Shown here one piece after another: positions 1 through 12,555 of a stretch of DNA of 64,000 bases. Location: NCBI GenBank assembly GCA_025642075.2, contig JAODUO010000114.1, positions 693,501-757,500 of the forward strand, read 5' to 3'. A program made the position numbers and the translations under genes. The notes below the pieces were generated by a model that was given only the letters and a program-made list of their open reading frames with translations, did not search any database and was not told the origin of the DNA. Positions within the stretch are counted from its first letter, which is position 1; each line of letters opens with the position of its first letter. Source of the DNA: Ridgeia piscesae (lineage: Eukaryota > Annelida > Polychaeta > Sabellida > Siboglinidae).

Positions 1-455
1 CATCAAGAACTGGTGTGCTGATCTAATTGACTGGCCAGAATGAACTGTTATGTCTTAACTGTACATCTTGCAGGTTGTCCAAGTGAACATAAGACATAGT
101 TGCTAATGGACTTGCCGCATCAGACTTAGTAGGCAGTATACGGTTTAAAACAAATTATTTGTGTTTTTTAGTTTTGTCAAAAGTTTTCTTTTAAGGAACC
201 ACATTTTCTATTTCATAGCTCATTAGTTTCATAGTTCATACTATTGCTCTATTTCATTTACATATGTTTACACTTTACAGTACTTTTTCTAAGTCTGATG
301 CAATAGAAACAATTATATCCAATGTCAGTATAATAGGCATTCAAACTTTCCAGGCATACTTTTTACTGTATATAGACTAGTTAATTTGTATATCAACTTG
401 ACTGAATATATGACATGACGTTTAGATGAACTGAATATTTGTTGTTACATTATAG
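1..455. other. PSMD5 intron / upstream sequence, no feature seen
   Basis: AT-rich sequence before the first recognisable PSMD5 exon. I see no coding exon or repeat here. It is most likely intron, because the protein match at 456 begins well inside the family. Confidence 0.5.
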
Positions 456-3400
456 TTGTTGCGAGGGGCCCAGGCAAGTGTCCAGCAGGTGTTGCAGCAT
501 GTTGACGTCATTACTGTCATGGTGAACATACTGTCCTTAGAGAATCTCGACATCGTCCAGAAGTCAGCCCAGATACTCACAATTCTTGGTAATTACCCGG
601 TAGTTTATTTACCAGATAAGAAGTAGAACCACTCTAAAGTGACCATCCATGTGACTCATATAAAATGGCCTAATTAAATGGTGTGATTAGCCAAATATGT
701 TACTGTTAGTGAGCTTCTGTCACTGAGAAAGTGAGACTGAGCATGGCCTATTTTAATATAGAAAGCGACAGTGCGGTTTGTTCTTTAAGGCTGTGCATGA
801 AATTGCTATCCCAGGCTATATTTGTTTATATCTCTGTAAAGATAACAATCAAACAAAAATAATTCAAATGGTAAGCAAAATACCTGTGGACATCAAGCAA
901 CAAGGCCTGTCATGCAATACAACTGTTGCAACAGACTAAGCAGAAAATGTACACACACAAGAGGCCTTGAACAGGGTGATAGGAGGCTTAAACAAATATT
1001 TTTATATCAAAACACTAGAATATGCTTACCCAGTAATTCAGATTTGGAATAAAAATTGTTTCACATATTTAAAAAAATTAAGTATCTAGTCTATAACACA
1101 AAGACAAGCATAAGGTGTTTATTTGGATAATGATTCTTCTGCTAATGACCATCGGTCAATTAGCTGACCGTTATTGTCATTTGTTTTCAGAGCTGTCCTC
1201 TAGAAATTGTGAGTCTACTACAGGTTACACATTTACCCCCTGTGTGGGATGTTTTACTTCCCCTGGGACAGACACCAGATAAAAGGGACCACCGGCTTTT
1301 AGTGTCTCTTCCGAAAGAAACAGGCAATGTGAGGTGAACGAAATTGCCTAAGTTTCAAAATAGCAGCAGGTGGGATTGAACCACTGTCCCCTCAACTGAC
1401 AGTCCGGCACTTTACCGCACGAGTGACTGTGTCACTTTGTTATCATTTTCTCTGTATTTCAGCAACTACCCCAGATGGTTTGGAGGTTCTGTTCCACTCT
1501 CCCGTCATTGACCAGTTCAACCATGTCCTGCAGCAGGGGGACATTGTTGCCTACAGGGTCTTCGAGGTAAGACTCACATTTTACCCATTCAGCTCTATCT
1601 GGTAAAGATGTCTCCTTAATTCAATTTGTTTTCATTTGTTTAATTTTTCAACATCAGGAACCTAAGTCTATGAAATGTCAACATTTGATATCGCTCATCA
1701 GTCATCATCAATGAGGTGTCATTTGAAATGATTTACTACATACATCATCAGAGGATATATTGTGATAATCATATTATACACAGATGTGTAGACATTTTGA
1801 AGTCTAAATATAGAAATCAGTATTAAATAATATACAAAAAGGCAATGATAATCATATAAAAAGTTATTTAAATATACAGTATTTTGTAAGTTAATTACTT
1901 GTCTGGTAAGTAGATTTAAATATACTAAATTATTTTAATAAATAAATATTTTTTTAAATAATTAAGCAAAATGCGTGGTATAATATTTTAAATGTTAAAG
2001 TAAACAATAAATGTATGAAAGTTACATTAAAATAAAAAATTAATAAAGTGATATTTTTATTTGTGTGTCACAGTGGGTTGTGGACGTGTGTTCGCTGGGT
2101 CACGAGGCAATGAACTGCTGCACCGCGGCAGGTTTACTTCAGCGACTCTTCAACGACCTGCACAAGAACGACGTGCTCATCCAACTGAACTGTGTCGACA
2201 TGCTCAGCAAGATGGCCATCAGTCTGCACGGACTGCAGTACCTCGAGCGACAGGGTGTCGTACACACCCTTGAGGGCATGATGGAGGGGGTCGATAGTGA
2301 TCCCATGATGCACTTCCTGTTGCCAGGTACTATATCATAGTCCAAAACGAGGCTCTAGTTATTATTAATTTGTAGTCAAAAGCTAATGATAAAACTTGTC
2401 AGGATGTGCACAACTGTAGTGATGAACATGTTTAGATTAATACGGCTCTATAAATATATTCAAATGTCATTACATTTAAAAAATAATCAGTTGACCAGTT
2501 GTATAAAAAAGTAAAACATTTCTAACTTTAATAAAAAAAATCTACAATTGGTACAGCTGTATTGTTTGTTTTTTAATTGTAATTACATTTTATATATTTA
2601 TTTGTTTTTAATAAATTGATGCAAAATGTGTAAATTAAAAAAATATTAAACATGGATGTGGGAATGTATGCTTCTGTTGATTGAAAATCATTTCTAAATA
2701 CGACATGTTTACCATTGTGAAATAAATTTTTCACTACTATGGGTACTAACTGTTACAATAAAAAAACACTGTGACCTGTATGATATGATAGGAAGTCTGC
2801 ACTATAATAGTTAAACAGTACTGCTTATTTTTATTAACAATGTAATATTTTTGTAAAACAGTATGGCTTGCCAGATATTGTAGTAAGGTTGTCAGCATGA
2901 TTAGGTACACTGCCATTAACAACAAAGTGCATTTAAAATATCATCCGAGGATCGTGTGTAAATCAAACCATTTTGAATGTGCATTTGTTATAATTGAAAC
3001 TAATTTTGTTTGGTGTTGTAATAATCTACTGATTGATGTCAATGGTTGAAATGGTGCACAGGGGTATATTTTTGCACCAGGTTTGTTGAAGTTCTTTGGG
3101 CGGGTGGGTCACCGTCATCCCCGCAAGGTGTGTGAGCGTTTCCCACGGTTCCTGTCCACCCTCCTCACCCTGGTGGAGGACGACAGCGACGCAAGTCTAC
3201 AGAACATCGCTGTCGAGACAGTCGGTTTCATCGGCCACACGGTGGAGGGCAAACACGCCCTCACAAAACACAGTGAGTGTCATCTAGTTAGAGCTGCCAA
3301 GTCTGCCTCGGCAGTAGAAGTCAAGTTTTTATTTTGTGGATAAACTCATGGCCTGCTTCAGTGAAGAAATCCTCTGCCAAATTGATGTTTCCTTGGGATC

Positions 3401-5305
3401 GTTTTGTGCCGATTTGAAATCATGGTAATTTGTAATGCCTAACCAACAGTTCACATATTAGTAAATAATCCAAGAGTAATGTAACAAACGAACTGTCCAT
3501 GTAACGGGTAGTAGTTGTTCCCCTCCCCTCCCTCCCCTCCCCTCCCCTCCCCTCCCTCCTCCCCTCCCCTCCCCTCCCCTCCCTGACTGTCGTATCCATA
3601 CATGTTGGATTGTATCTTTGTAAATGGGTAAAGCTTGCTATATCACTTGGCCCTGCAGCATGGTTTATTTCATCAGGCTGTTTGTTTCTCTTGACTTTAT
3701 AAGACCAGATATAAGACCTGCTAATATAAATGATTTGCTCAGTTCATATAAGTAACAGCTGGTGACTTCACCTCCATTAAATAAAGGTAATTGATCATGT
3801 AGCACAGCATACAAACCTTCATTCTCTGGCAGACCTGTTCAGACAAACACCTTGTCTTTTCTGGGAAGCATTCAGCCACGCTGCAATTAATGATGTTTGA
3901 CACAGCAGCATAGGATTCGAACCATTGTTCTCCTAAAAGCTCTAGCCACTTCGCTACTACTAATAACACTATTCTTCGGATGTAGTGATATGGTGTCTTG
4001 GTTCATGTTATTTAGTAAATTATTTACCTCTCAAGAAACTTTGCTCTGATTCCATATATTTTGGCTGCATCTCACTGCCTTCTTCAGTGGACTGATAGTC
4101 ACAACCTTGTCACATGACCTACATCATGTGACACAAACTGGAGCATGACAGGTGGAGTTCCTATCATATCGCCAACCCCTATCGGCAATAAGCGAACCCA
4201 AATTAAACTCTGGCCACTAGTGTTCAATGATGGATGAAAAAATCCTCGACCTTGAAGAGAACTGGCATAGGAGAAAAATCAAAAAGACCATTAACATACA
4301 CAGGGAAGTGTTCACTAAACAGAGACATTGGCCAGGAACTCCCGCCGGTCATACTCCAGCTTACCTCTAGAGGTAAATAATTTACTAAATGATAACACTA
4401 TTGTCACTGTGCCCAGCCCCCCAGATCAACCAGGTGTGCAAGAAGATTGGCCAGGTGCTGTCGTCCGATGCCGTCTCTCTCAGGAGGATTCGCTTCCTGG
4501 TTGCTCTCTCCAACCTCCTACATCTCGATGTGAGTGCCAATCTATGAGTAGCTACAGTCTATTAGTGAACATCATAGTGTTTCCTGTATTCATTTCTCTC
4601 CACACTTGGTTTATTTATTTTGCTAAACCTTAGATATTGTTAAAATAGAGCAAATGATGATCTGACAAAGACAAAATATTTTTTAAACCACACAAACCGA
4701 ACAAGAGTGGGACAGTTGGTTTGTCTACCATATTAATGTGGTGGTTAGTGACATATTTAGGGGTCCATGACACCTTTGGTTTATATTTTGTGTATCACTA
4801 ACTAAACATACCTCCCCACTCACGAGATCCTAAATACTCCCCTGAAAATGAAGAAATTTTCATTTGCTGCGTTACCAAGACATCACGACAGGTGTTTTTC
4901 CTACAGGTGTCGGAACAAACGACAGAACTACTTTCAACGACCGAGTCGTGGTTTTACCAGTTATCCAGCGACCCACTGAGTGTGTTCATGAAGCTCGCCA
5001 AACAACCATTCGTCGAGATTCGCAAGGTCAATCTTGAGCTTCTTGATGAACTCGCCAACCAGCCATGGGCACAGAAGCTCATGAACAATTACGCTGGCTT
5101 TAAGGAGTTTCTTCTCGACCGATCAACAGAGAAAACAAAAGAGGGAAAGGAGGCCAAGTACAAAGTGGTTCGGACGCTGGTCAACGCACCAACCACACTT
5201 GATGTGTTTGGTCGCGTCTACATGATGAAGTTGCGGGAATATCACAACGAGGGGCCGTTCTATGTAACTGCCGAAACAGCTGTGGACTATGAGGAAGCGA
5301 GCTAA
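456..5305 (+). CDS. PSMD5: 26S proteasome non-ATPase regulatory subunit 5 (PSMD5/S5b), 5'-partial
   Basis: Assembly chaperone of the proteasome 19S base; a HEAT/ARM-like helical repeat protein of nucleus and cytosol that binds the ATPase subunit Rpt1 (family knowledge). Six coding exons can be read with AG/GT borders and compatible phases: 456-588, 1463-1566, 2074-2326, 3081-3272, 4417-4529 and 4907-5305. They encode 397 residues ending at TAA 5303-5305. The animal protein is about 500 residues, so roughly the first 100 lie upstream of the window. Recognisable stretches include GRVGHRHP in exon 4, FLVALSNLLHL at the end of exon 5, and the C-terminal YHNEGPFYVTAETA. No frameshift is seen. For the fifth exon I chose the acceptor at 4415-4416 because it alone keeps the frame; the AG at 4423-4424 does not. 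The identification rests on remembered family similarity rather than a search, but the exon order and phases agree throughout. Confidence 0.88.
1195..1437 (-). mobile_element. tRNA-derived SINE-like element in PSMD5 intron
   Basis: On the minus strand the stretch starting near 1435 reads like a tRNA-type RNA polymerase III promoter. An A-box-like TGCGGTAAAGTGCCGG is followed by a B-box GGTTCAATCCC (plus 1372-1382), then a non-tRNA body. It ends only about 25 bp before the acceptor of the exon at 1463. The family is not identified and the lower boundary is approximate. Confidence 0.5.
3519..3584. repeat. (CCCCT)n simple repeat
   Basis: Pyrimidine-pure CCCCT/CCCT tandem run within the fourth PSMD5 intron of the window. 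Confidence 0.9.
3830..3965 (-). mobile_element. tRNA-derived SINE-like element
   Basis: Minus-strand head GTAGCGAAGTGGCTAGAGC (A-box-like, near 3940-3960) is followed by a B-box GGTTCGAATCC (plus 3913-3923). This spacing is typical of a tRNA head. The tail continues to about 3830. It sits in a PSMD5 intron in antisense orientation. Confidence 0.5.
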
Positions 5306-5664
5306 GCTCGTTGACATTACCCATAAGTGTATGCGTATTCTTTGACGCGATTGTTGCCAAGTGTTCGGATAAATGTCATGTTCATTGTTCAGTAGTTTGT
5401 TTATTAGCCATTGTCACGGTTTGAGATTGTATTTTGCTTATGCATAAATTGTTACTGTAACCATGCTTTAGAATTGTGCATTTAATGAATTTTACTTTCT
5501 GTCTTCATTGTCATTTATCTTGTTATTGCGATGGTTTGAAAGTTGCTGTTTAATTTTGATGCGTATATAGTGCAAAAAGAACAATCTCAAACTGTGACAT
5601 CAGTATCTGGCTTTCAGCTTTGAAAAATACATACTTCAGTGATGTGTTGTGTCAAAATGTTTTT

Positions 5665-5670
5665 AATAAA
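5665..5670 (+). promoter_or_regulatory. Candidate PSMD5 polyadenylation signal
   Basis: First AATAAA downstream of the PSMD5 stop, about 360 bp after it, in AT-rich sequence. Assigned by position only. Confidence 0.45.
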
Positions 5671-5861
5671 ATACAACGATAGAAAGAACAAAAATTTTTA
5701 ATGGCTGAATGAATTACAATTTTATATCAGCAACAGACAACTTAGTTGACAGGTTTAACAAATAGAAATATAAAGTTAAATCCTTAACTTTATACAAACA
5801 TTGGCAGTACTTGGGACTAGGGAATGGCTGGCCTGTGGATCAGTTCTGACCGAGTTGTCAC

Positions 5862-6082
5862 GTCATGGCCCAGTCTACTATGGCCTATTCATGGCCCAGT
5901 CTACTACGGCCTCATCTACTATGGCCTCGTCATAGCCCAGTCTTCCATGATGTCATGGCCCAGTCTACAATGGCCTCTTCATTGCTCAGTCTACCATGAT
6001 GTTGTCATTGTGGCCTCTTCATGGCCCAGTCTACTATGATGTTGTCATGGCCCAGTCTAGTGTGGCCTACTCATGGCCCTGT
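5862..6082. repeat. Degenerate ~26-bp minisatellite
   Basis: Repeated variants of CATGGCCCAGTCTACTATGG followed by CCTC-type spacers, about eight diverged copies. The reading frames that cross it are repeat artefacts. Confidence 0.75.
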
Positions 6083-7810
6083 TGGGAGTTTCAATGTGTA
6101 GATGAAATCTACTCTGGGCTGCAGGGCATTCATCAGAAATTGTTGGTGGTAAAGGTGTCGGCCCTGGAGTCAGCAAAAACTCTCCTAAAACACAGAAAAC
6201 CATACAGTGACATGTGGAGGATGTCACGTGAATTAACACAGCAAAGGAATGGTTTTGATTATAACAGTTTTAGCCTTCAACAAATTGTGTTGATTCGTAT
6301 GCTAAAATAAAATAATTTCTATAAATGGTAACTATTCTAAAATTTGGATACTCAATGTTCAAAAATGGATCCTCTGATTGGAATTAGCAAGTAAAGAAAT
6401 CTGTAACAGGAAATTTGCTGTAACAATCATGGAAACATCAGAGTATTGCAGTTAATTAAGTCCGAATTGGCCATATTGCCCCCCCCCAAAGGAAATGTTT
6501 AAACGATGTTTTATCTACCATTTGAATATGTTTCAGGTTGGAAACTTAGATTGCGCACATTGTTGCAGGTTTACTCTAGTAATAAAATGCAATTTGGCTG
6601 GCTTTAACGTTACTTTATTCAGCTGTGAAAAGCAAGGCTGATATTCCTTAAAAAACAAATTACACTATACATGTATGTTACAAATCATGATACATTAAAA
6701 CATTAGACAGAGATATTAGAATTTACAACACTAGAAAATGTGCAGTAATACTGTAATTTGTGAAAATACATAACAAAATTGCAACAAGCTGCAACAAAGT
6801 GTCCAACCGCCTGCATTTGTAAAGTTTTGAATCATGCCTTTTTTTTAGTATTTCACTGGCACAAAAAATGTTTTTGGTTTTGTAAGGTGTACCCCATTCA
6901 TCTTAAGACATTGTTAATGTATCATTAACATAATTGTTTTTGTGCCTATCTTTTGAAGTTGGTTGGTCCATTTCCATGGTACAGTCAATAAAATAAAATA
7001 GCCATTTATACCATAAGAAGTACAACACTTCAGAATTGAAAGTGATATAGTGATCTGGTTTGGATTGTTGTGATCTTATGGATATTCTCCACAATCCATA
7101 TAAAAACATTTTTTTAAATGTTATCGTAAATGTAAAATTACAGGTTCTGGAGTGCTGTACGTTTATGTTGCTAAAAATGTGGTTTTCTGTAAATGTCCAT
7201 CAAAGATTGAATAACGGCATCAATTGATTAAAGCTGCCCAATCCATTTGTTTGTCCATCGCCAATCTGGTTCTTTTAGTCCAGATGTGTAATGTGTTAAT
7301 AGTTTAACTAGTATGCAGTCAGTTTAATTTTAAAATGTGTACTTGTCTATTTTTAATCATCGGAATATCGCACAATAATTCAGTTTGATGCTCGTTTCGA
7401 CCCAAGTTATCCTTGTAAATGTGCTCTGAATGCAAAGAAACAATGTGCCAGATGCCAGTATGTGTCCTGTCTGACGTCACAACTGGGCATCCAGAAAGCG
7501 TGGCAAAAATATGCATATTCAAAAAAGTCCACTGGCATTGCATAAAGTGTTGAATTTCTAATTTGTTTATTTTTATTAATTTTTTGCTTGTTGGGTTTGG
7601 AAATATATAAAAGCATGCATTATAATACGAATTGGGTATTGCTATTTCCTTTAATATGCAGACTACCCGGTAACTGTATAAAAGAAAAGTATCCACCACT
7701 GTCTGTAGCCGGTACTCTTCATACAGGTGAGTAAACAGTGATTGCACATGTAACTCTCAGACACATGGCGAGGACTCTGACTAGTTTAGTCACTTTTTAT
7801 GAGTTGTAAA
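6083..7810. other. Intergenic AT-rich sequence, no supported feature
   Basis: No exon with recognisable protein similarity and no clear repeat, apart from a short poly-C run near 6480. A 142-codon minus-strand reading frame at 7319-7747 has no recognisable content. Confidence 0.5.
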
Positions 7811-7814
7811 CAAG

Positions 7815-8340
7815 ATACAAGATAGTTTATTACATTTTTCAAATAAGAGAACAATAAAAACAACAGGTTACATTCACATTGGTTCCTGCGGTGGTGACAA
7901 GGTTGCACAATTTAGTCAGTTATAAAATAAATACATAAATAAATACCAGGTAGTACTGATTTAAAATGTATATTTTAAAATTAGATAAATATAATAAATA
8001 TTGATTTAAAATAAATTATTATTTAATTACATTTTTAAACCTACTAAAATCATGAAATGGGTTTACAAATTAAAATTAGGATTTATTGATAACTTAAGAT
8101 TTATAGATAATTGTATTTAGGTTTTATTGATGAATTTTATTGACATGGGGATACATGTCTGCTTTCTTTGCCCTAAAGGTCCCGAGTCTCCTGCCTGGTA
8201 GCCTGTGATAATATTGAGACAGGATGTGACACAAGTCACTCATGATTTCTATACCCCTTCTCTTCACTCCTGACCCATACAGCTGATTTAGTCGTCTGTC
8301 TCATACCAAGCATTACACCAACAAAGTTATTCTTCTAATT
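7815..8340 (-). mobile_element. LINE 3' fragment (C-terminal ORF2 remnant plus 3' UTR)
   Basis: Minus-strand translation of about 8130-8300 resembles the C-terminal end of L2/CR1-like ORF2 proteins: a LNQLYGSGVKRRG stretch followed by a degraded LPSGRR-like LPGRRLG. Below it a 3'-UTR-like tail ends with an AATAAA context near 7830-7850. It is highly degraded, with no intact reverse transcriptase core nearby. Confidence 0.5.
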
Positions 8341-10479
8341 TTTTTATTTTCATCTTACTGATTTTAAGAATAAAGTATAATAGTTACTTTATTTGTTATG
8401 TACACATTATAATTATGGTATGCATTATGTACTTTGTATCTAGATAGTCAAATTTTTCTAAGCAAATTACTTTAGGAGGTAACCAGTTAAACACCATCTG
8501 ATGTGCCTGTGATATTAAAAATAAATACATCAAAGTGCAGTGCCTGTAGTTATATTTGTAGCCATTATTTTGTAGTCAATCTCATCAAATAGTTTCAATA
8601 AAATGTTTTTACTTTTGTTGTCTTTAATTTTTTTAATTTACTATTTAACAAAGACACCCATTACTGCAAAATCCCCATGCAAACAACTAAACTAACATAC
8701 AGGGGCAGATTCAGAAATCGACTTTAGGGGTCACAAAAAACTCAATTGGCAGATGAACCAAAATGGTGTAGCCCAAATGTTGTCGATACTGCACCATCAA
8801 AACTTCACCCACTCCACTATCTCATCAGGTGTGGTGAATAGGTATAGGAAAATGCCACAACTTATTATGATCACCTAAACTGGGGCACATTTCAAATAGT
8901 CTGGGGGCACATTAGCATGGACCTATTATAAAAGGTCTGCAAGTATGCCGAATTCCGAAGGTCTGGGAGACACATAACCAGGGACCCAGGCCCCTTGGGT
9001 TCACAAATCACATTCATCTGTAGTGTTTATTGATTGTACTGTGCATGGATAATTTTTTATAAAAGGTTTGTTGAATAAAATAATGTGTACCACAACATTC
9101 ATTTGCCCGAGATGAAGAGCTTTGCCGCCCACCCTGTGATGATGACACACCTCCAAGTTCTGTACTTGCAAAAGATACAAAGCTATGGATGGCCACATAT
9201 CTAATGCAACTAACGTTGTGGTCTTGTTACTATTACATTATAATTATATATATATAAATATTATTTTTGTTTAATGTATTACATGATTAATATGTTTTGT
9301 TTAATATTTTAAATTATTATTATAAATGTAATAAATAATTTCAATAATTAAATTTTTTATGGGTTATTTATAATGCATAAACGCTATTAGGCCTACTGTT
9401 GTTCCAAGCCTAGTTAATCTTAGCATACTAGCCTACTACCATATGTGACAGTGTAGTATTATAAAATTTAAATAATTGACCTATGCTATATACTACTACT
9501 TTCTAGGCCATATGCATACCGTTTTATAAACAATAAAATAAATTTAGTAAAAGCAACAGTAATATTATTCATATGCCAGAATATACATATACGGGATTAT
9601 AGCTGAATAATTTGTAATTACTAACCTATCGGGAACTGGAAGAACCTCTGCGCGAACGCTGCATCTGTAGACATCATAACTGACCACACCCCACCACGGC
9701 CAGGCCACGGCATATACAAATTATGTTTGTGCCTAACGTCAACAATTCGAAAGGGTGAGGTCAAAGGTAAATCTCATAATCACGAGAAGAAACAAACAAG
9801 TTTCTAACCAAAGGTCTATTTCCATACTCAGGATTTACACAGCATTTCCATCCAAACGGATTGTTACAAAAATTGAAATAGTTCTCAGTTAATCTATTAA
9901 TATAAATAAAGTGAACCAGCCTATGTGCACAAACGATCTAGGATATTATAATGCATGCTTAATAGCTTTGCGTTTTCTTTAGTCAGAAAGGTGAGGAGCA
10001 AACAATTTTATGGGAATGAGTGGATATAGTAGGCTTAAAAGTGACTGAGGGATAAATAATTAACATATACAGCTATTGGAATTACGGAAGAAACATATTT
10101 TGAGTATTTATGTCAGAAACCACCATTCTAGCAGTTGACGAGTTCTTGGATATTGTATGCATTTATTTGTTGCGTTGCGTATAGTTTATAACATGACTAT
10201 GACTCAGTCTTGGTGCTTCAGGTTTTTCATTTATGAGTAAGAGTCCAGACACTTGATAATAAAACTGTTTACTTTCAGCAGGCGACCGTGGAACAGTAGT
10301 TGATACGGACACATTATTCTCTCTCCGCAGAATGCCTACAAACAAACAAACAAACAAACCATCATGTTTGTACCCCAGAAGCCACACAATATCAGTTTCA
10401 GGCTGAAATACAGTTAAACCTTGCTTTATGCAGAGTTTACAGCTCACCTCATTAATGCAGACACATTGAAATTAAGATA
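8341..10479. other. Intergenic AT-rich sequence
   Basis: Very AT-rich, especially 9235-9560. It contains an (ACAA)n run near 10335-10362. I see no supported exon or element. Confidence 0.5.
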
Positions 10480-12400
10480 ATATTATAATAATAATAACTT
10501 TATTGTCCAGTCATAGAATGGATAAGCATCTTGCACTTTGGAGTATGCATAAAAATAACACAATATTTAAATCACGTAGTAATGCATGAATACAGTAAAA
10601 TCAAGTACAGTGTACATAAATATGTAAACAGTACCTGAAAAGATAGATCAAATACTGGAAAATAAATGCTATAAACAATGATGACAATATTATAAGATTG
10701 GTTGATTTTATGTGGCTGGTTCAAATACTTGGAGGATGGAATGGATGATTTGAAGGCACGCTGGTTTTTATAATTGGCATGTATCTCCTTCCAGAGGGGA
10801 GGATGTCATTATGGTCATGTAAGAAGTGGCTGCGGTCAGATAAGATTTTTGTTGCCATTTGCAGTGTTCTTGACTTGTATAATTGCTCCAGACTTGTATC
10901 GGTTGTACAGCATCCTGCGATATTGCAGGAAATAATGTATATTCTGTTTATTTTTTCTGTTTTTGACTGAGACATTACACCATCAGCAAATGAGACCAAA
11001 CGTCTATTCACAAATGAATCGTGGAACACAAACAAAATGTTTTTGTCTATGTGCAAGGCATTGAGTTTTCTCAGGGAGTACAATCTTTGCTGGCCTTTCT
11101 TATATAGATTCTTTGTTATCATCCCACCTTAATTTGTCATCGATTGTTGTACCCAGATATTTATAAGAATGCACAATTTCTATATTTTGCCCATTGATGT
11201 TAACAGGGTTGGGATGATGTACACCTGATCAGAAGTCTTTATAATTTCCTTGGTTTTGATAACTTTTAATCTGAGACAGTTGGCCACACACCATGACACA
11301 AAGTGATCTATGTCATTTCGGTAGTCTGTTTTGTGGTTAGACATCAAACCGACAAGAGCAGTGTCGTCTACATATTTGAAGTAGTGATTGTTTGAGTGAG
11401 CCCTTCTGCATGAATTGGTGTTCAAGAATGGCGACAGCACACACCCGAGGAGCTCCGGTGGAGATAGACACATGTGGCAAACACATGCCACTGACATTCA
11501 CATAGTGTAAGGAAACTGTGCACAAGCATAACAAATTGTTTACCAACACCAAGATCACAGTTTTTTGATCATCAAATGCGGCTGGATTGTGTTAAATGCT
11601 GAAGAAAAAAATTAATAGTATTTTGGCATACGAGCCTGGACGTTCACGGTGCTCAAGAATGACATTTAACATTGACAACGTGGCATCTTCAACACTATGT
11701 TTACTTCTGTATGCAAATTGCAACGGGTCAAGTAGAAGTTCAACCTGGGGTAACATATATTTCAGCAATATTTTCCCGAACGATTTCGTCAGCAGTGAAG
11801 TGAGAACAATAGGTCTATAAACATTAAGAAAAACAGGGTTATGCTTCTTAGGTATTGGCACAATCTCTGCGGTTTTCCACTGGACAGGAACCTCATCCAG
11901 TTCAACACATAGTTGAAACAAAACATATAAAACACTACAGTTGCAGATGACAGGTCTTAAGTAGCTTTCCCGTTATTTTGTCAGGGCCAGCGGCTCGGTT
12001 AACTTTCACATTCTTAAAAACACTGGCTGCATCATCTCTTGATATGTTGGACGTATGCTCTGGTAGTAAATTAGCATATTGAACACAACAATTTCTCTCT
12101 GTTTCAAAGTTGTGACAGTCATAGCAGCAGTAAAATGTGTTTAAAATGTTAACAAATTTGGTGGAGTTAGAAACAGAGCAGCGTTTGTTCGATTTGTTAC
12201 GACCAAGGATTGACTTGATGCTGTGCCACGTTTGCTTAGTGTTGTTCTGCTTAAATTGTGCTTGTATCTTATTTTGTAGTCTTCTTTACACTTCCCAGGA
12301 AACTGAGGTATTTCATGAATTTTCCAGGGCACATCTAACGGTGGAGGTTAAATATGTTGACATTTTTGATAACAGATCTACAAATTCATATTTGATAGGA
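10480..12400 (-). mobile_element. L2/CR1-like non-LTR retrotransposon, 5'-truncated, broken ORF2
   Basis: Reads on the minus strand. From high to low coordinates: linker before the RT (about 12330-12000, with AAGPDKITGKLLKTC); RT N-half (11921-11600, PIPKK, YRPIVLTS, LDPLQFAYRSKHSVEDA); RT catalytic region (11497-11180, FKYVDDTALVG, where the family has YADD); and the C-terminal module (11122-10721, KKGQQRLYSLRKL, ILSDRSHFL, LPSGRRYM). These lie in different frames, so frameshifts and stops have killed it. The 3' end near 10480-10510 carries an AATAAAGTTATTATTAT-type tail, as expected of L2-like elements. The endonuclease part is missing. It lies just downstream of CCNB1IP1 on the same strand. 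Confidence 0.8.
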
Positions 12401-12555
12401 AATGAAGGAAACATTATAATGGCCACCTATTGAAAAGCAAATGTGGTCTAAGATAAGTTCCACCAGATTTGGTTGGTCATCACCATGACGACACTGACAA
12501 TCACACAACCAACTAAGGGCAAAACAACTAATTGTCCCAGTGAGAACAGAACACA

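Noticed and set aside
4425..4529. PSMD5 exon starting at the AG of 4423-4424
   Set aside because: It breaks the reading phase with the previous exon. The acceptor at 4415-4416 keeps it.
7319..7747. 142-codon minus-strand ORF
   Set aside because: AT-rich composition, no recognisable motif, overlaps another ORF on the same strand. Consistent with chance.
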